Assembly (NCBI GenBank): GCA_036400075.1
Contig: DASWLV010000233.1
Span: forward strand, 1-13,217
DNA: 13,217 nt
Reading direction: 5' to 3'
DNA from: JALZCH01 sp036400075
GTDB lineage: Bacteria; Acidobacteriota; Blastocatellia; Pyrinomonadales; Pyrinomonadaceae
In this document: positions 7,729 through 12,950 of the stretch, piece after piece
How positions within the stretch are numbered: position 1 is the stretch's first letter
Layout of the letters: each line of letters starts with the position of its first letter
Made by a program: the position numbers and the translations under genes
Notes under the pieces: model-generated
Told to the model about the DNA's origin: nothing
Seen by the model: only the letters and a program-made list of their open reading frames with translations
Database searches by the model: none

Positions 7729-7774
7729 AAAAAAAACGAAGGAACGGCTAACTTAAAACGGAAAGCCGTCCTTC
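7729..7774 (-). terminator. Rho-independent terminator, minus strand
   Basis: Between 7738 and 7774 the arms GAAGGAACGGCT and AGCCGTCCTTC pair over 11 bp with a single bulged A and a 14-base loop. On the minus strand the stem is followed by G and a run of eight T (7729-7736). This is a strong intrinsic terminator for transcription coming from 8207 or beyond, and so separates the Crp/Fnr transcript (8912-8208) from the sigma-factor operon. It ends about 430 bp past the crp-like stop, leaving a long 3' region or a separate short RNA. Confidence 0.8.
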
Positions 7775-7940
7775 AACATAGCGTTAGCTACAATTAAGAA
7801 GCGACAGTTGTCAAAAAAGCTCTGCCATTAGAGTTTGGTCAACACAGGAGCGTTACCTGAATGCGTGTTGCTTTGATATGCATTCGTTTTATTTAATGGC
7901 TTTAACTTATTTAAGTTAACCAAATTTTCAAGCGTTTATC

Positions 7941-7956
7941 TGTGCGTTTACGCACA
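7941..7956. promoter_or_regulatory. CRP/FNR-type palindromic operator candidate
   Basis: TGTGCGTTTACGCACA is a perfect 16-bp inverted repeat with the TGTGn-N6-nCACA architecture used by CRP-family regulators (classical TGTGA-N6-TCACA). It is not followed by a T-run on either strand, so it does not resemble a terminator. It lies about 250 bp beyond the 3' end of one Crp/Fnr gene and upstream of the 47-aa/84-aa/sigma operon. Binding by the local Crp/Fnr proteins is inferred only from the geometry. Confidence 0.4.
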
Positions 7957-8138
7957 AACGGAAAATAAACCGGCTTCGTTGTTGAATCGCAGAAAACTGC
8001 GTTTTGAAACTCGGACGATAATGTATAAAAGATTTGAAGCCAGTGTTTTGCGATTGCTTATATGTTTGGCGCACAGTAAAATTCAAATTAAGTTTCACCC
8101 CCAATCGGCGTTTTTGATGCTTACGCTTTTGTGAATGG

Positions 8139-8147
8139 TGTTATAAT
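8139..8147 (+). promoter_or_regulatory. Extended -10 promoter element, plus strand
   Basis: TGTTATAAT is a perfect TGn-TATAAT extended -10. The bases 17 bp upstream (about 8119-8124) are not a good -35, but extended -10 promoters can work without one. The only gene downstream on this strand within 1 kb would be read antisense: the Crp/Fnr gene ending at 8208. Such a short match can arise by chance in AT-rich DNA. Confidence 0.3.
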
Positions 8148-8207
8148 TTGTGGTGCTAATAAACCGCTTACATTTTCCCTCAGAAATACCAATCTTTAAT
8201 ACAATCT

Positions 8208-8912
8208 TTACTGCAGTTTATCATAATCGTCTTTGACTCTTTGATAACAATCACAAGTGAAATCTTCTAATCCTTCTCTGTCTGTAACAGTAATCATTCC
8301 GCGTTTGTAGTTGATGAAACCTGCGCTTTGAAGATGAACTGCGGAGAGTGTGACTGATGGACGATTAACTCCGAGCATTATCGAAAGAAAGTCTTGTGTG
8401 AGCGGTAGTTTGTCAGAATCAGAGCGGTCGTGACACATTAAAAGCCAGCGAGCCAATCTCTCTTCCATCAAATGCAGTTTGTTGCACACAGCCGTCTGGC
8501 TAATCTGAAACATCAGCGCGTGTAGAAAACGCAATGTTAAATCGTGAAATGCTCCGCCTCGTTTGAATTCTTCTTTAATAAATTCAGTTTTTATTCTCAA
8601 TCCCTCACCAGGCAATTGAATCAATCCCACGTTATAAGAATTATCAACTCCAAGAAAGACATCTATTCCCGCTAAACCTTCTCTGCCGACAACACCGACT
8701 TCAACAGAGTGACCTTCGGCTGTGCTTGAGATAATAGAAACCATTGCATCAGAAGGAAAATAAACGTGAGAGATTTTGTCTCCTTCTCGATAAAGGATTT
8801 CTCCGTGAGCGAGTTCAACAGGTTCTAAATCTGGAAGCAGACGTTGGTAATCCTGTTCCGGCAGAGCGTTTAAAATTTGATTGTTGGTAGAGCGATTTTG
8901 TGTTTCCTGCAT
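8208..8912 (-). CDS. Crp/Fnr-family transcriptional regulator (copy 1)
   Basis: This 234-aa protein has the Crp/Fnr layout: an N-terminal cyclic-nucleotide-binding-type beta-roll (about residues 15-125, with EILYREGDKISHVYFP and EVGVVGREGLAG), a dimerisation helix (about 125-160) and a C-terminal winged helix-turn-helix (about 170-220, TQDFLSIMLGVNRPSVTLSAVHLQ). The canonical phosphate-binding cassette arginine of CRP is not evident, so cAMP binding is doubtful. There is no N-terminal iron-sulphur cysteine cluster as in Fnr. CDCYQRV near the C-terminus is a subfamily feature also present in copy 2. AAGGAGA precedes the ATG at optimal spacing. About 40% identity by eye to the divergent gene at 10152-10853 marks them as paralogues. 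The ligand and target genes are unknown. Confidence 0.93.
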   Translation of the reverse strand: MQETQNRSTNNQILNALPEQDYQRLLPDLEPVELAHGEILYREGDKISHVYFPSDAMVSIISSTAEGHSVEVGVVGREGLAGIDVFLGVDNSYNVGLIQLPGEGLRIKTEFIKEEFKRGGAFHDLTLRFLHALMFQISQTAVCNKLHLMEERLARWLLMCHDRSDSDKLPLTQDFLSIMLGVNRPSVTLSAVHLQSAGFINYKRGMITVTDREGLEDFTCDCYQRVKDDYDKLQ

Positions 8913-8964
8913 TTTGCATCTCCTTTTCGTTGCAACTGTCGCGTTATAAAAACAGCAGACGGCA
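8913..8964 (-). promoter_or_regulatory. Leader of Crp/Fnr copy 1 sharing blocks with copy 2
   Basis: Read on the minus strand, this leader has TGCCGTCTGCT (8964-8954), then a T-run, TGCAAC and AAGGAGAT before the ATG. The same blocks in the same order precede the paralogue at 10152, but here about 18 extra bases (around ATAACGCGACAGT) separate the T-run from TGCAAC. Conservation beyond the Shine-Dalgarno implies a common ancestral leader or a shared regulatory site. Confidence 0.6.
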
Positions 8965-9200
8965 CGAAAGGAGATGGTTGTTAGGCAAGACCTTAAATGG
9001 CGAGTGTTGAATTATCAAAAGAACTATTGAGTTATTTAATCAAAGTATATCACAGGTGAGAGGCAGTTTGAGCGAGTGAATAGATAGTCCAGGCTGCAAA
9101 CTTAAATTTATTTGATAATAAAGTGAGATTTGAGGCGTGTTATCAGTCGAGACAGACTCTATATCTCTGTCACAGCGCGGATTAATTTTGATAGCCTTGT

Positions 9201-9208
9201 GTTGTACC
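9201..9208. repeat. Left target-site duplication of the IS element
   Basis: GTTGTACC directly abuts the left terminal repeat and is repeated exactly at 10015-10022 beyond the right terminal repeat. An 8-bp duplication is within the usual range for IS1-family insertions. Confidence 0.92.
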
Positions 9209-9228
9209 GGGAGTGCCTAAATGAGCGT
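9209..9228 (+). repeat. IS1-family left terminal inverted repeat
   Basis: GGGAGTGCCTAAATGAGCGT matches the right end at 17 of 20 positions. The insB stop codon (TAG on the minus strand, 9217-9219) lies within this repeat. Confidence 0.9.
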
Positions 9229-9651
9229 TGGCAAATCTTCCGCCAGATATGCCGGATATTTTGGCTGCCGTCTTTTCTTCATTTGCCGCTCATTGTAAAA
9301 ATAAACAAACAATTCAACTCCTCTTTGCAAAGCACGCAGACATCTGGAAAAACAACGTGATGTTCGCTGCAAGCGAGCCAGATAATGCCTTAAATCAGCA
9401 TTTCCGCCTTCAACTGAATAAGTTTCTGATTTATCCAAAAGCATTTTGTGTGCGCCCCAATAAGATAAATCCTGATACATCAGAAACCCATCTGTGTAAT
9501 AGTTCTCAGCTTGTGGTGCCGCGTCAACAACTGATTGCAATATTTCAATTGTTCGCTCCAAACAAACTGACAACCCAACGATTCGATGTGTTGTGCGACA
9601 AACAGCAGTTACAACGTAGGCTTTGTTTTTTTCTCGCCGATAAATGTCCAC
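9217..9651 (-). CDS. insB: IS1-family InsB-like transposase (DDE part), made by frameshift
   Basis: This frame encodes the catalytic C-terminal part of an IS1-type transposase. D54 (YYTDGFLMY) and E81 (YSVEGGNADLRHYLARL) are probably the second D and the E of the DDE triad; the first D comes from MDELW in the InsA frame. RTSRCFSRC resembles the conserved basic end of IS1 InsB. The 144-codon frame can start at GTG (9651), but independent translation is unlikely: the first residues duplicate the InsA overlap in another frame. Translation probably enters by a -1 shift on the A7C run (9626-9633), giving an InsAB' fusion of about 252 residues. There are no internal stops. Confidence 0.9.
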   Translation of the reverse strand: MDIYRREKNKAYVVTAVCRTTHRIVGLSVCLERTIEILQSVVDAAPQAENYYTDGFLMYQDLSYWGAHKMLLDKSETYSVEGGNADLRHYLARLQRTSRCFSRCLRALQRGVELFVYFYNERQMKKRRQPKYPAYLAEDLPTLI

Positions 9652-9974
9652 AACTCATCCATTTCAACTGTTTCGGCGGTTGTTTGTGTTGCCTTTTCCT
9701 GTGCTTTGCCGGAAATCTTCGAGTGATAAAGATTAACCCAATTAACAACTGATTGATGATTAACTGCCAGCAATCTTCCGATGCGACGAAAATTGATTCC
9801 TTCGACATACATTCTGACCGCCTTTTCTCTAACTTCTTCCGCGTAAGCTTGTAGTTTCGGTTCAGGCGTATAAGTTTTGCCGCATTCTTGACATAAAAAC
9901 CGTTGCGAGCCGCAACGGTTTTTGCCGGATTTGATTTGTTTTTCGCTCTGTTGGCAAAAAGGGCATTGTTGCAT
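9609..9974 (-). CDS. insA: IS1-family InsA-like protein (zinc ribbon and HTH)
   Basis: I take the ATG at 9974 (121 aa) as the start rather than the TTG two codons upstream. The N-terminus has a four-cysteine zinc ribbon, CPFC at residues 4-7 and CQEC at 28-31, followed by a helix-turn-helix (about 55-80, EGINFRRIGRLLAVNHQSVVNW). This is the InsA layout, which binds the terminal repeats and, alone, represses transposition in classical IS1. Near the end, TVEMDELW carries the first catalytic aspartate (D106) of the fused transposase. Without frameshifting the protein ends at TAA (9609-9611). No clear Shine-Dalgarno is seen. Confidence 0.9.
   Translation of the reverse strand: MQQCPFCQQSEKQIKSGKNRCGSQRFLCQECGKTYTPEPKLQAYAEEVREKAVRMYVEGINFRRIGRLLAVNHQSVVNWVNLYHSKISGKAQEKATQTTAETVEMDELWTFIGEKKTKPTL
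9626..9633 (-). other. Programmed -1 frameshift site (A7C) in the IS transposase
   Basis: On the minus strand the sequence is GAG AAA AAA ACA in the InsA frame. Slippage of the second AAA codon back by one base puts the ribosome on AAC AAA GCC of the InsB frame. The same A-rich slippery motif (A6C) drives InsAB' production in classical IS1. Confidence 0.85.
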
Positions 9975-9994
9975 TTGCAAAGATTATCTTAACT

Positions 9995-10014
9995 GCGCTC
10001 TTTTAGTCACTCCC
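9995..10014 (-). repeat. IS1-family right terminal inverted repeat
   Basis: Read on the minus strand from 10014 it is GGGAGTGACTAAAAGAGCGC, differing from the left end at positions 8, 14 and 20. It lies just upstream of insA and probably contains or abuts the transposase promoter. Confidence 0.9.
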
Positions 10015-10022
10015 GTTGTACC
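10015..10022. repeat. Right target-site duplication of the IS element
   Basis: GTTGTACC, an exact copy of 9201-9208, directly follows the right terminal repeat. Confidence 0.92.
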
Positions 10023-10115
10023 TAAAGTCTGGCATTAGCACACAAATTATGACATTATTATTTCTTTACGTATGAAACATTCGATATTGGAATTGGTCTG
10101 ACTAACTTCTTTTTA

Positions 10116-10151
10116 TGCCGTCTGCTTTTTGCAACATACAAGGAGATATTA
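10116..10151 (+). promoter_or_regulatory. Leader of Crp/Fnr copy 2 sharing blocks with copy 1
   Basis: TGCCGTCTGCT (10116-10126), a T-run, TGCAAC and AAGGAGAT precede the ATG at 10152. The same ordered blocks occur on the minus strand before the paralogue at 8912. AAGGAGAT is the Shine-Dalgarno; the conserved TGCCGTCTGCT further upstream is not explained by it. Confidence 0.6.
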
Positions 10152-10853
10152 ATGTCCGAAACTATCAAGCCAGCTAACCGGCTTCTCGCCGCTTTACCCG
10201 CCAAAGAATACGAGCATCTACTTCCGAATTTGGAAGAAATTCCTCTAACATACGCCGAAATAATTTATGAACAGGGTGAAGCTATTCGCTACATCTATTT
10301 TCCCAATAGCGGAATGATTTCGCTGCTCACGCACGCCGCAAAAGGCGAGGTATTGGAAGTCGGAGTTGTCGGCAATGAAGGTATGATCGGTCTTCCCGTG
10401 TTTCTCGGTGTGGAAACCTCGCGCAATCAGGTTATTGTTCAAGGCGACGGAGCAGCTTTAAGAATAAAGACCGAAGACTTTATCAAAGAATGCGGACGCG
10501 GCGTCTCTCTGCCGAAATTGCTTCGACGATACACGCACGCTCTCATAACGCAAGTCTCGCAAACGGTAGCGTGTAATCGTTTTCACCTGATTGAAGAGCG
10601 TCTGATGTGCTGGCTTTTGTTAATGCACGACCGAATGCAAACGGACAAATTCAAAATAACGCAGGAATTTTTATCGAAGATGCTCGGCGTTCGCCGCGAA
10701 GCCATCAGCAAATCCGCCGCGAATCTTCAACAACGAAAATTAATCGAATACAGCCGAGGCATCGTTTCAATCATAAATCGCGCGGCTTTGGAGGCGGCAG
10801 CCTGCAATTGTTACTCGATTGTCAAAGCAGAATACGACAATCTCCCAGCCTAG
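10152..10853 (+). CDS. Crp/Fnr-family transcriptional regulator (copy 2)
   Basis: This 233-aa paralogue of the protein at 8208-8912 matches it at about 40% by eye across the full length. Shared blocks include EVGVVG.EG, VFLGV, ALRIKT (GLRIKT in copy 1), HAL..Q.SQT, EERL..WLL..HDR and MLGV.R. The N-terminal beta-roll sensor domain covers about residues 15-125 and the winged helix-turn-helix about 170-220 (TQEFLSKMLGVRREAISKSAANLQ). As in copy 1 the CRP cAMP-contacting arginine is not apparent, so the effector is unknown. The C-terminal CNCYSIVKAEYD motif is characteristic of this Crp/Fnr branch. The ATG has a strong AAGGAGAT ribosome site. The gene is divergent from copy 1, with an IS1-family element between them; the insertion lies about 130 bp upstream of this start and might influence its expression. 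Confidence 0.93.
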   Translation: MSETIKPANRLLAALPAKEYEHLLPNLEEIPLTYAEIIYEQGEAIRYIYFPNSGMISLLTHAAKGEVLEVGVVGNEGMIGLPVFLGVETSRNQVIVQGDGAALRIKTEDFIKECGRGVSLPKLLRRYTHALITQVSQTVACNRFHLIEERLMCWLLLMHDRMQTDKFKITQEFLSKMLGVRREAISKSAANLQQRKLIEYSRGIVSIINRAALEAAACNCYSIVKAEYDNLPA

Positions 10854-10893
10854 AGCGGTTATGGAATCAGTGAATGGTTAAGTCAAGCATCAA

Positions 10894-10959
10894 TCAGTAC
10901 CGCGAACGGTAGTGAGCGGGTCAATAAACAAACCCGCTCACTACCGTTCGCGGTACTGA
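10894..10959. repeat. Long perfect inverted repeat, REPIN-like
   Basis: Two perfectly complementary 28-base arms, 10894-10921 and 10932-10959, flank a 10-base loop. Each arm contains its own small palindrome TACCG-CGAA-CGGTA (left copy 10898-10911) next to GTAGTGAGCGGGT, so the whole resembles two inverted REP units (a REPIN). REP units of this type are mobilised by RAYT transposases in other bacteria. The repeat is not followed by a T-run, arguing against a simple intrinsic terminator. It lies 40 bp after a Crp/Fnr gene. Genome-wide copy number is unknown. Confidence 0.8.
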
Positions 10960-11077
10960 CACGGGCATACTATGTTGATTCACTTTAGTTTGCAGGAACA
11001 TCAATAAACTTTGTTCGCAGCCTGCTTACCAAAACGTTTCGCTGACAGTCAAATCAGTTTTATTCCGAAATTCAAAA

Positions 11078-11117
11078 GCCGCCGAAAGATTGATCAATCT
11101 TTCGGCGGCAATTTTTT
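11078..11117. terminator. Bidirectional intrinsic terminator
   Basis: Positions 11078-11109 form a perfect 32-base self-complementary palindrome with arms beginning GCCGCCGAAAGATT. On the plus strand it is followed by AA and six T (11112-11117); on the minus strand by TTTTGAATTTC. It lies 21 bp after the stop of the FAS1 gene (minus) and 224 bp after the Crp/Fnr gene (plus), so it probably ends both converging transcripts. Confidence 0.85.
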
Positions 11118-11130
11118 ACGTAACGGCAAA

Positions 11131-11568
11131 TTATCTTGTCGCGCCCGCCACTTTTGCGGGCATTAGAACGTTGTTAATTATATGAATAACCCCGTTGCTG
11201 GCTTCAATATCCGCAGTCTGCACCGTCACGTTGTTAACGCGAACGCCGTTCGTGCTGTCAATTTTGATGTTCTGACCGTTTAAAGTGGCGTTGTCGCTTC
11301 GCTTTTCCATATCGGCTGACATCAGTTTGCCCGAGACGACGTGAAATTTGAGCAGGGCTTTGAGTTTGTCAACATTTGCCGGCAGAAAAAGATTGCTCAG
11401 AGTTGTTTCCGAGAGCTTTGCAAAAGCCGCGTCGGTCGGCGCAAAAACGGTAAACGGACCTTCGCTTCCAAGCTCGTTTGAAAGCTCAGTGCTTTTTAAA
11501 GCTTTGATAAAAGTGTTGAATTTTCCGTGTGTTTCCGCCGTTTCGACAATATTCGATTTGTTATCCAT
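11131..11568 (-). CDS. Fasciclin (FAS1) domain protein without signal peptide
   Basis: This 145-aa protein is essentially one FAS1 domain. The H1 box GPFTVFAPTDAAF is at 37-49, the central LLKFHVVSG region at about 72-80, and the H2-type end GVIHIINNVLMP at 126-137. FAS1 domains usually mediate adhesion or matrix contact and are normally exported. This one begins MDNKSNIVETAETHG, with no signal peptide, lipobox or membrane segment, and no longer in-frame start is evident. It may be cytosolic or exported by a non-classical route. AAGGAAA precedes the ATG at good spacing. The gene stands alone, ending at a strong terminator. In mycobacteria FAS1 genes (mpt70/mpt83) are controlled by the ECF factor SigK; an ECF factor lies about 4 kb away here, but a link is speculative. 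Confidence 0.93.
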   Translation of the reverse strand: MDNKSNIVETAETHGKFNTFIKALKSTELSNELGSEGPFTVFAPTDAAFAKLSETTLSNLFLPANVDKLKALLKFHVVSGKLMSADMEKRSDNATLNGQNIKIDSTNGVRVNNVTVQTADIEASNGVIHIINNVLMPAKVAGATR

Positions 11569-12041
11569 TATTTTCCTTAAATTATTTTGATTGCTGCGCT
11601 TGTTTTTAATTGTTCGCGCAATCGGTTATTGGTTGAAGCGATGAAATTTCGATGCGAGTGTGTTCGTCCGTTTCATTCCGGCTGCGTCACCAGTTGGGAA
11701 ACACATAATCGGAATTGTTTGAAGCGAATGCAAATCAAACCGCCTTTTCATCATTTGAAATTTGTCCGCTGAGAGTAGAAATTGCTTTAGAAATGCAAAG
11801 CGGAGTGAGATATTTTGTTGCAGAGTTTTCCCGAACTTTGTCATATAAGTTACCAGCCGTTTCAACCCGCCTTCATCAATCGTTGATTGAACAAAGCGCG
11901 AATTTGTTGATTGTTGAGCCGTTAACTTCAGTTAAACTGATTGATTTCAGAGAAGCTGAGAAAAGAATAAGCTGAATTCCGTCCATAACCAGAGTGCGCC
12001 TTTAAGTGATTACTGTCAACATAGGCTTTGGCTGACATTTT
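11569..12041. other. Intergenic region with weak coding potential
   Basis: This 473-bp stretch lies between the FAS1 gene (minus, start 11568) and the XRE gene (minus, stop 12042), so it should contain the FAS1 promoter. One plus-strand frame (11715-11975) is listed separately with low confidence; other frames look like chance. I see no strong terminator, although TGTCA/TGACA words around 12014-12036 followed by a T-run could form a weak plus-strand hairpin. No repeats or RNA genes were recognised. Confidence 0.5.
11715..11975 (+). CDS. Doubtful 86-aa ORF, unknown function
   Basis: This frame opens just after an in-frame TAA (11706-11708) and has only a TTG near its start (11715), with no Shine-Dalgarno. 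The translation (ending LLIVEPLTSVKLIDFREAEKRIS) has a protein-like residue balance, and the first internal ATG leaves about 57 residues. It matches no family I recognise. It could be a remnant of a larger gene or chance. It is listed only because it is the best coding candidate in the region. Confidence 0.15.
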   Translation: MFEANANQTAFSSFEICPLRVEIALEMQSGVRYFVAEFSRTLSYKLPAVSTRLHQSLIEQSANLLIVEPLTSVKLIDFREAEKRIS

Positions 12042-12278
12042 TTATTTTGGGGATTCGGTAATTTCTTTTTTCTCGGCTTTGGTAAACTTTAATAAATCGC
12101 CCGGCTCGCAATCGAGTATCTCGCAAATTTTTTCTAATGTGGCGAAATTGATTCCCAGCGCTTTGCCTTTTTTAAGCCGCCACAAAGTGGTGTGGCTAAT
12201 CCCGCTTTGTTTCGACAGCCAGTAGAAAGAACGTTCGCGCCTTTCTAATAATTCATCAATTCTAATTTCAATCATCAT
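12042..12278 (-). CDS. Small XRE-family (Cro/CI-type) HTH regulator
   Basis: From ATG at 12278 the product is 78 aa, starting MMIEIRIDELLERRERSFYWLSK. The helix-turn-helix is WLSKQSGISHTTLWRLKKGK, followed by FATLEKICEILDCEPGDLLKF, the standard end of small HTH_26/XRE domains. Almost the whole protein is the DNA-binding domain. A longer version from TTG at 12323 is possible, but the ATG has a GGAA ribosome site at suitable spacing and the domain begins directly after it; a second ATG follows at 12275. The gene is divergent from the STAS-domain gene; the repeats between them may be its operator. It could be autoregulatory or a former antitoxin-type regulator, but no toxin gene is adjacent. Confidence 0.88.
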   Translation of the reverse strand: MMIEIRIDELLERRERSFYWLSKQSGISHTTLWRLKKGKALGINFATLEKICEILDCEPGDLLKFTKAEKKEITESPK

Positions 12279-12332
12279 TCGTGATTTCCATTTGCTATTA
12301 ACTTCAATAAACGCTTTTAGCAATCTATTCTT

Positions 12333-12363
12333 ATATCACACATCTAAAATATATCCCACATTT
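12333..12363. promoter_or_regulatory. Direct repeats overlapping the STAS gene promoter
   Basis: ATATCACACATCT (12333-12345) and ATATCCCACATTT (12351-12363) agree at 11 of 13 positions and are 18 bp apart. The second copy overlaps the first bases of the -35 element at 12362, and both lie upstream of the divergent XRE gene. That placement suits an operator for the adjacent regulator, though XRE proteins more often bind inverted repeats. Confidence 0.4.
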
Positions 12364-12390
12364 GACATATACCATAGCGCAATGTAAAAT
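12362..12390 (+). promoter_or_regulatory. Near-consensus sigma-70 promoter for the STAS gene
   Basis: TTGACA (12362-12367), a 17-bp spacer and TAAAAT (12385-12390) form a near-perfect housekeeping promoter. Transcription would begin near 12397, leaving a leader of about 130 bases before the STAS start. Confidence 0.75.
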
Positions 12391-12394
12391 AATA

Positions 12395-12428
12395 GAGAAT
12401 TGAGCTTGGCTTGCTCGCTTCTCAGTTT
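12395..12428 (+). promoter_or_regulatory. Leader hairpin at the 5' end of the STAS transcript
   Basis: GAGAA (12395-12399) pairs with TTCTC (12419-12423) and GAGC (12402-12405) with GCTC (12413-12416), separated by a two-by-two internal loop; AGTTTTT follows. It lies at or just after the predicted transcription start, so it could stabilise the mRNA or act as a weak attenuator. It is too weak to call a terminator with confidence. Confidence 0.35.
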
Positions 12429-12529
12429 TTCTGGAAATCGCCGGACTACCTGAAACTCCACAGCATAATTCCGCAAAATGAAGGCGAAACTATCTTTCTG
12501 CGGCACTCTTCTAAAACCGAACGATTTTT

Positions 12530-12904
12530 ATGTCTAAATTAACTATCAGAGAACGTCAGATTAACAATGCCAGCGTGCTGGACTTGGAAGGCAAACTAAA
12601 GCTCGGCGAAGGCAATCAGGAATTTCACGATGCGATTCGCACGCTCGTCGAAAAGGGACGAAAGAATATCGTCATTAATCTCGAAAACGTCTCGTCTATA
12701 GATTCCAGCGGATTGGGCGAATTGGTCGCGGGCTATGTTGCGGTAACGAGAAGCGGCGGGCAAATTAATCTGCTGCACTTGTCGAAAAGAGTTCACGAAT
12801 TGATGTTTATGACAAAACTTTTGACGGTTTTTGACGTTTACGACAGCGAATCCGAAGCCGTTAACAGCTTCGAGGCTCAAACCGCTAATTCCCAAAATCG
12901 TTAA
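12530..12904 (+). CDS. STAS-domain anti-sigma factor antagonist
   Basis: This 124-aa protein is a single STAS domain of the SpoIIAA/RsbV type. It shows VLDLEGKLKLGEG near the N-terminus, the IVINLENVSSIDSSGLGEL core (about 47-65) and INLLHLSKRVHELMFMTKLLTVFDVYDSESEA at the end. S59, the first serine after D58 in DSSGLG, corresponds to the serine phosphorylated by the partner anti-sigma kinase. In partner switching, the unphosphorylated antagonist sequesters an RsbW/SpoIIAB-type kinase and frees a sigma factor; other STAS proteins act in different switches. No kinase or PP2C phosphatase gene is visible, though an unrecognised gene follows 46 bp downstream. No Shine-Dalgarno is evident. A near-consensus promoter lies about 140 bp upstream. 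Confidence 0.93.
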   Translation: MSKLTIRERQINNASVLDLEGKLKLGEGNQEFHDAIRTLVEKGRKNIVINLENVSSIDSSGLGELVAGYVAVTRSGGQINLLHLSKRVHELMFMTKLLTVFDVYDSESEAVNSFEAQTANSQNR

Positions 12905-12950
12905 TCTGCCGCCAAAAGCGGATTATTGTGAAGCTTACGGGTAAATAAAA

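Larger units (their letters stand above)
7775..8207. other. Gene-poor stretch with palindromes, possible short RNA
   Basis: This 433-bp region holds no convincing protein gene. On the minus strand a short frame ends at TAA near 7823 (about 7928-7823, ending NAPVLTKL), but it has no ATG or ribosome site. Between 7800 and 7880 several short complementary words (GACA/TGTC, CAGG/CCTG, AACA/TGTT) could fold just ahead of the minus-strand terminator, so a structured 3' UTR or small RNA is possible. It also contains the CRP-type palindrome at 7941-7956, a small CGCAG/CTGCG hairpin at 7988-8001 and a plus-strand extended -10 element at 8139-8147. No known riboswitch core was recognised. Confidence 0.5.
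9209..10014 (-). mobile_element. Complete IS1-family insertion sequence (806 bp)
   Basis: The element is bounded by terminal inverted repeats starting GGGAGTG: left 9209-9228 and right 9995-10014 (read on the minus strand), agreeing at 17 of the first 20 bases. It is flanked by an identical 8-bp duplication GTTGTACC. Inside are two overlapping minus-strand frames, InsA-like (zinc ribbon plus HTH) and InsB-like (DDE catalytic part), joined by an A7C slippery run. The size matches IS1-family elements (IS1 is 768 bp). Both frames are intact, so it may be active. It lies in the intergenic region between two divergent Crp/Fnr paralogues and interrupts no recognised gene; removing it leaves a gap of about 430 bp. 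Confidence 0.95.

Noticed and set aside
7775..7905. Possible c-di-GMP or cobalamin riboswitch
   Set aside because: The expected conserved cores could not be found, and there is no appropriately placed downstream gene start.
7988..8001. CGCAG-AAAA-CTGCG hairpin followed by TTTT as a plus-strand terminator
   Set aside because: The stem is only 5 bp, the T-run is short, and no plus-strand gene ends nearby.
9228..9752. 174-codon plus-strand frame across the IS element
   Set aside because: It is antisense to the intact IS1-family transposase; the minus-strand frames carry the zinc ribbon, HTH and DDE residues.
12396..12542. Plus-strand frame reading ...FFWKSPDYLKLHSIIPQ... overlapping the STAS start
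   Set aside because: The translation looks protein-like but there is no ATG or ribosome site, and it lies in the predicted leader of the STAS gene. It may be a relic; not called.
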